Below are positions 32,479 to 32,576 of a DNA stretch of 32,576 nucleotides, piece after piece. Origin of the DNA: Prevotella sp. GTDB taxonomy: Bacteria > Bacteroidota > Bacteroidia > Bacteroidales > Bacteroidaceae. The translations under genes and the position numbers were made by a program. Below the pieces are notes generated by a model. That model made no database searches and was not told the DNA's origin. It saw only the letters and a list, made by a program, of their open reading frames with translations. The stretch covers positions 1 to 32,576 of the forward strand of contig JAFYDA010000019.1 of assembly GCA_017545045.1 (NCBI GenBank), in the 5' to 3' direction. The number at the start of each line of letters is the position of its first letter. Within the stretch, counting starts at the first letter, position 1.

Positions 32479-32576
32479 CTATATCCAGTTTTCAGGTCTC
32501 GTTAGTTTATGACCATTGGGAAGAATTACCTCTTCAGGTAATGATGATTGAACGAATCTTGCCTTATAATGTTCGA
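32479..32576 (-). CDS. C-terminal end of an unknown protein, cut by the right edge
   Basis: The frame is open from the edge to a TAG at 32479-32481 and encodes 31 residues, including EEVILPNGHKLTRPENWI at its end. The residue mix looks coding and the stop is 5 bp before the DprA-like gene. No family is recognised from this fragment. Confidence 0.55.
   Translation of the reverse strand, partial: EHYKARFVQSSLPEEVILPNGHKLTRPENWI

Overview
The window looks like a chromosomal segment of a Prevotella-like member of the Bacteroidales. Three things support this. Many genes and both tRNAs follow the Bacteroidetes promoter form TTTG-N19/20-TAnnTTTG. Several families are typical of the group: Lnb_N/DUF4105, DUF4251, long PPi-dependent phosphofructokinase, PafA-like phosphodiesterase and an IntDOT-like integrase. 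SecA carries the large Bacteroidetes-style insertions. No rRNA, CRISPR array or transposase was seen.

Layout. (1) Positions 1-2240 look like one end of an integrated element that continues off the left edge. It holds a truncated single-strand-binding-like protein, a 658-bp stretch without a convincing gene, and a tyrosine recombinase. Next come three 12-bp direct repeats, then a tRNA-Ser(CGA) whose 3' end is imperfectly duplicated. (2) 2444-11287 is core sequence: cdd, a convergent beta-helix lipoprotein, then a rightward operon of DUF4105 membrane protein, PafA-like pseudophosphatase, secA and ispE. (3) 11311-16619 is a tight leftward operon: pfp, a membrane-anchored GH25 lysozyme, DUF1015, and an in-frame fusion of a YigZ/IMPACT domain to a LysM glucosaminidase. 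(4) 16792-22436 is a rightward operon: a small unknown protein, a PlsC-like acyltransferase, an amidase/golvesin/FN3 secreted protein, another small unknown protein, a YgiQ-type radical SAM protein, and a short remnant of a further gene. (5) After tRNA-Arg(UCU), 22642-30969 is a corrin-ring operon made of fused enzymes: CobJ-CobH, CbiE-CbiT and CbiG-CbiF. Between the second and third lies a 1249-residue fusion of an MFS sugar transporter to a GH2 exo-beta-glucosaminidase-like enzyme. (6) 30932-32576 holds small leftward genes: a DUF4251 lipoprotein, a zinc-ribbon protein behind a structured leader, a DprA-like Rossmann protein, and a gene cut by the right edge.

The strongest theme is gene fusion. 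In both the YigZ-glucosaminidase and MFS-GH2 proteins, a cytoplasmic or membrane protein is joined in frame to a normally secreted hydrolase exactly at the hydrolase's signal peptide. The linkers of two of the corrin fusions share a nearly identical 16-bp repeat in opposite orientation, which suggests that intergenic repeat sequence was captured as linker. The MFS-GH2 protein inside a B12-ring operon is the most unusual object in the window.
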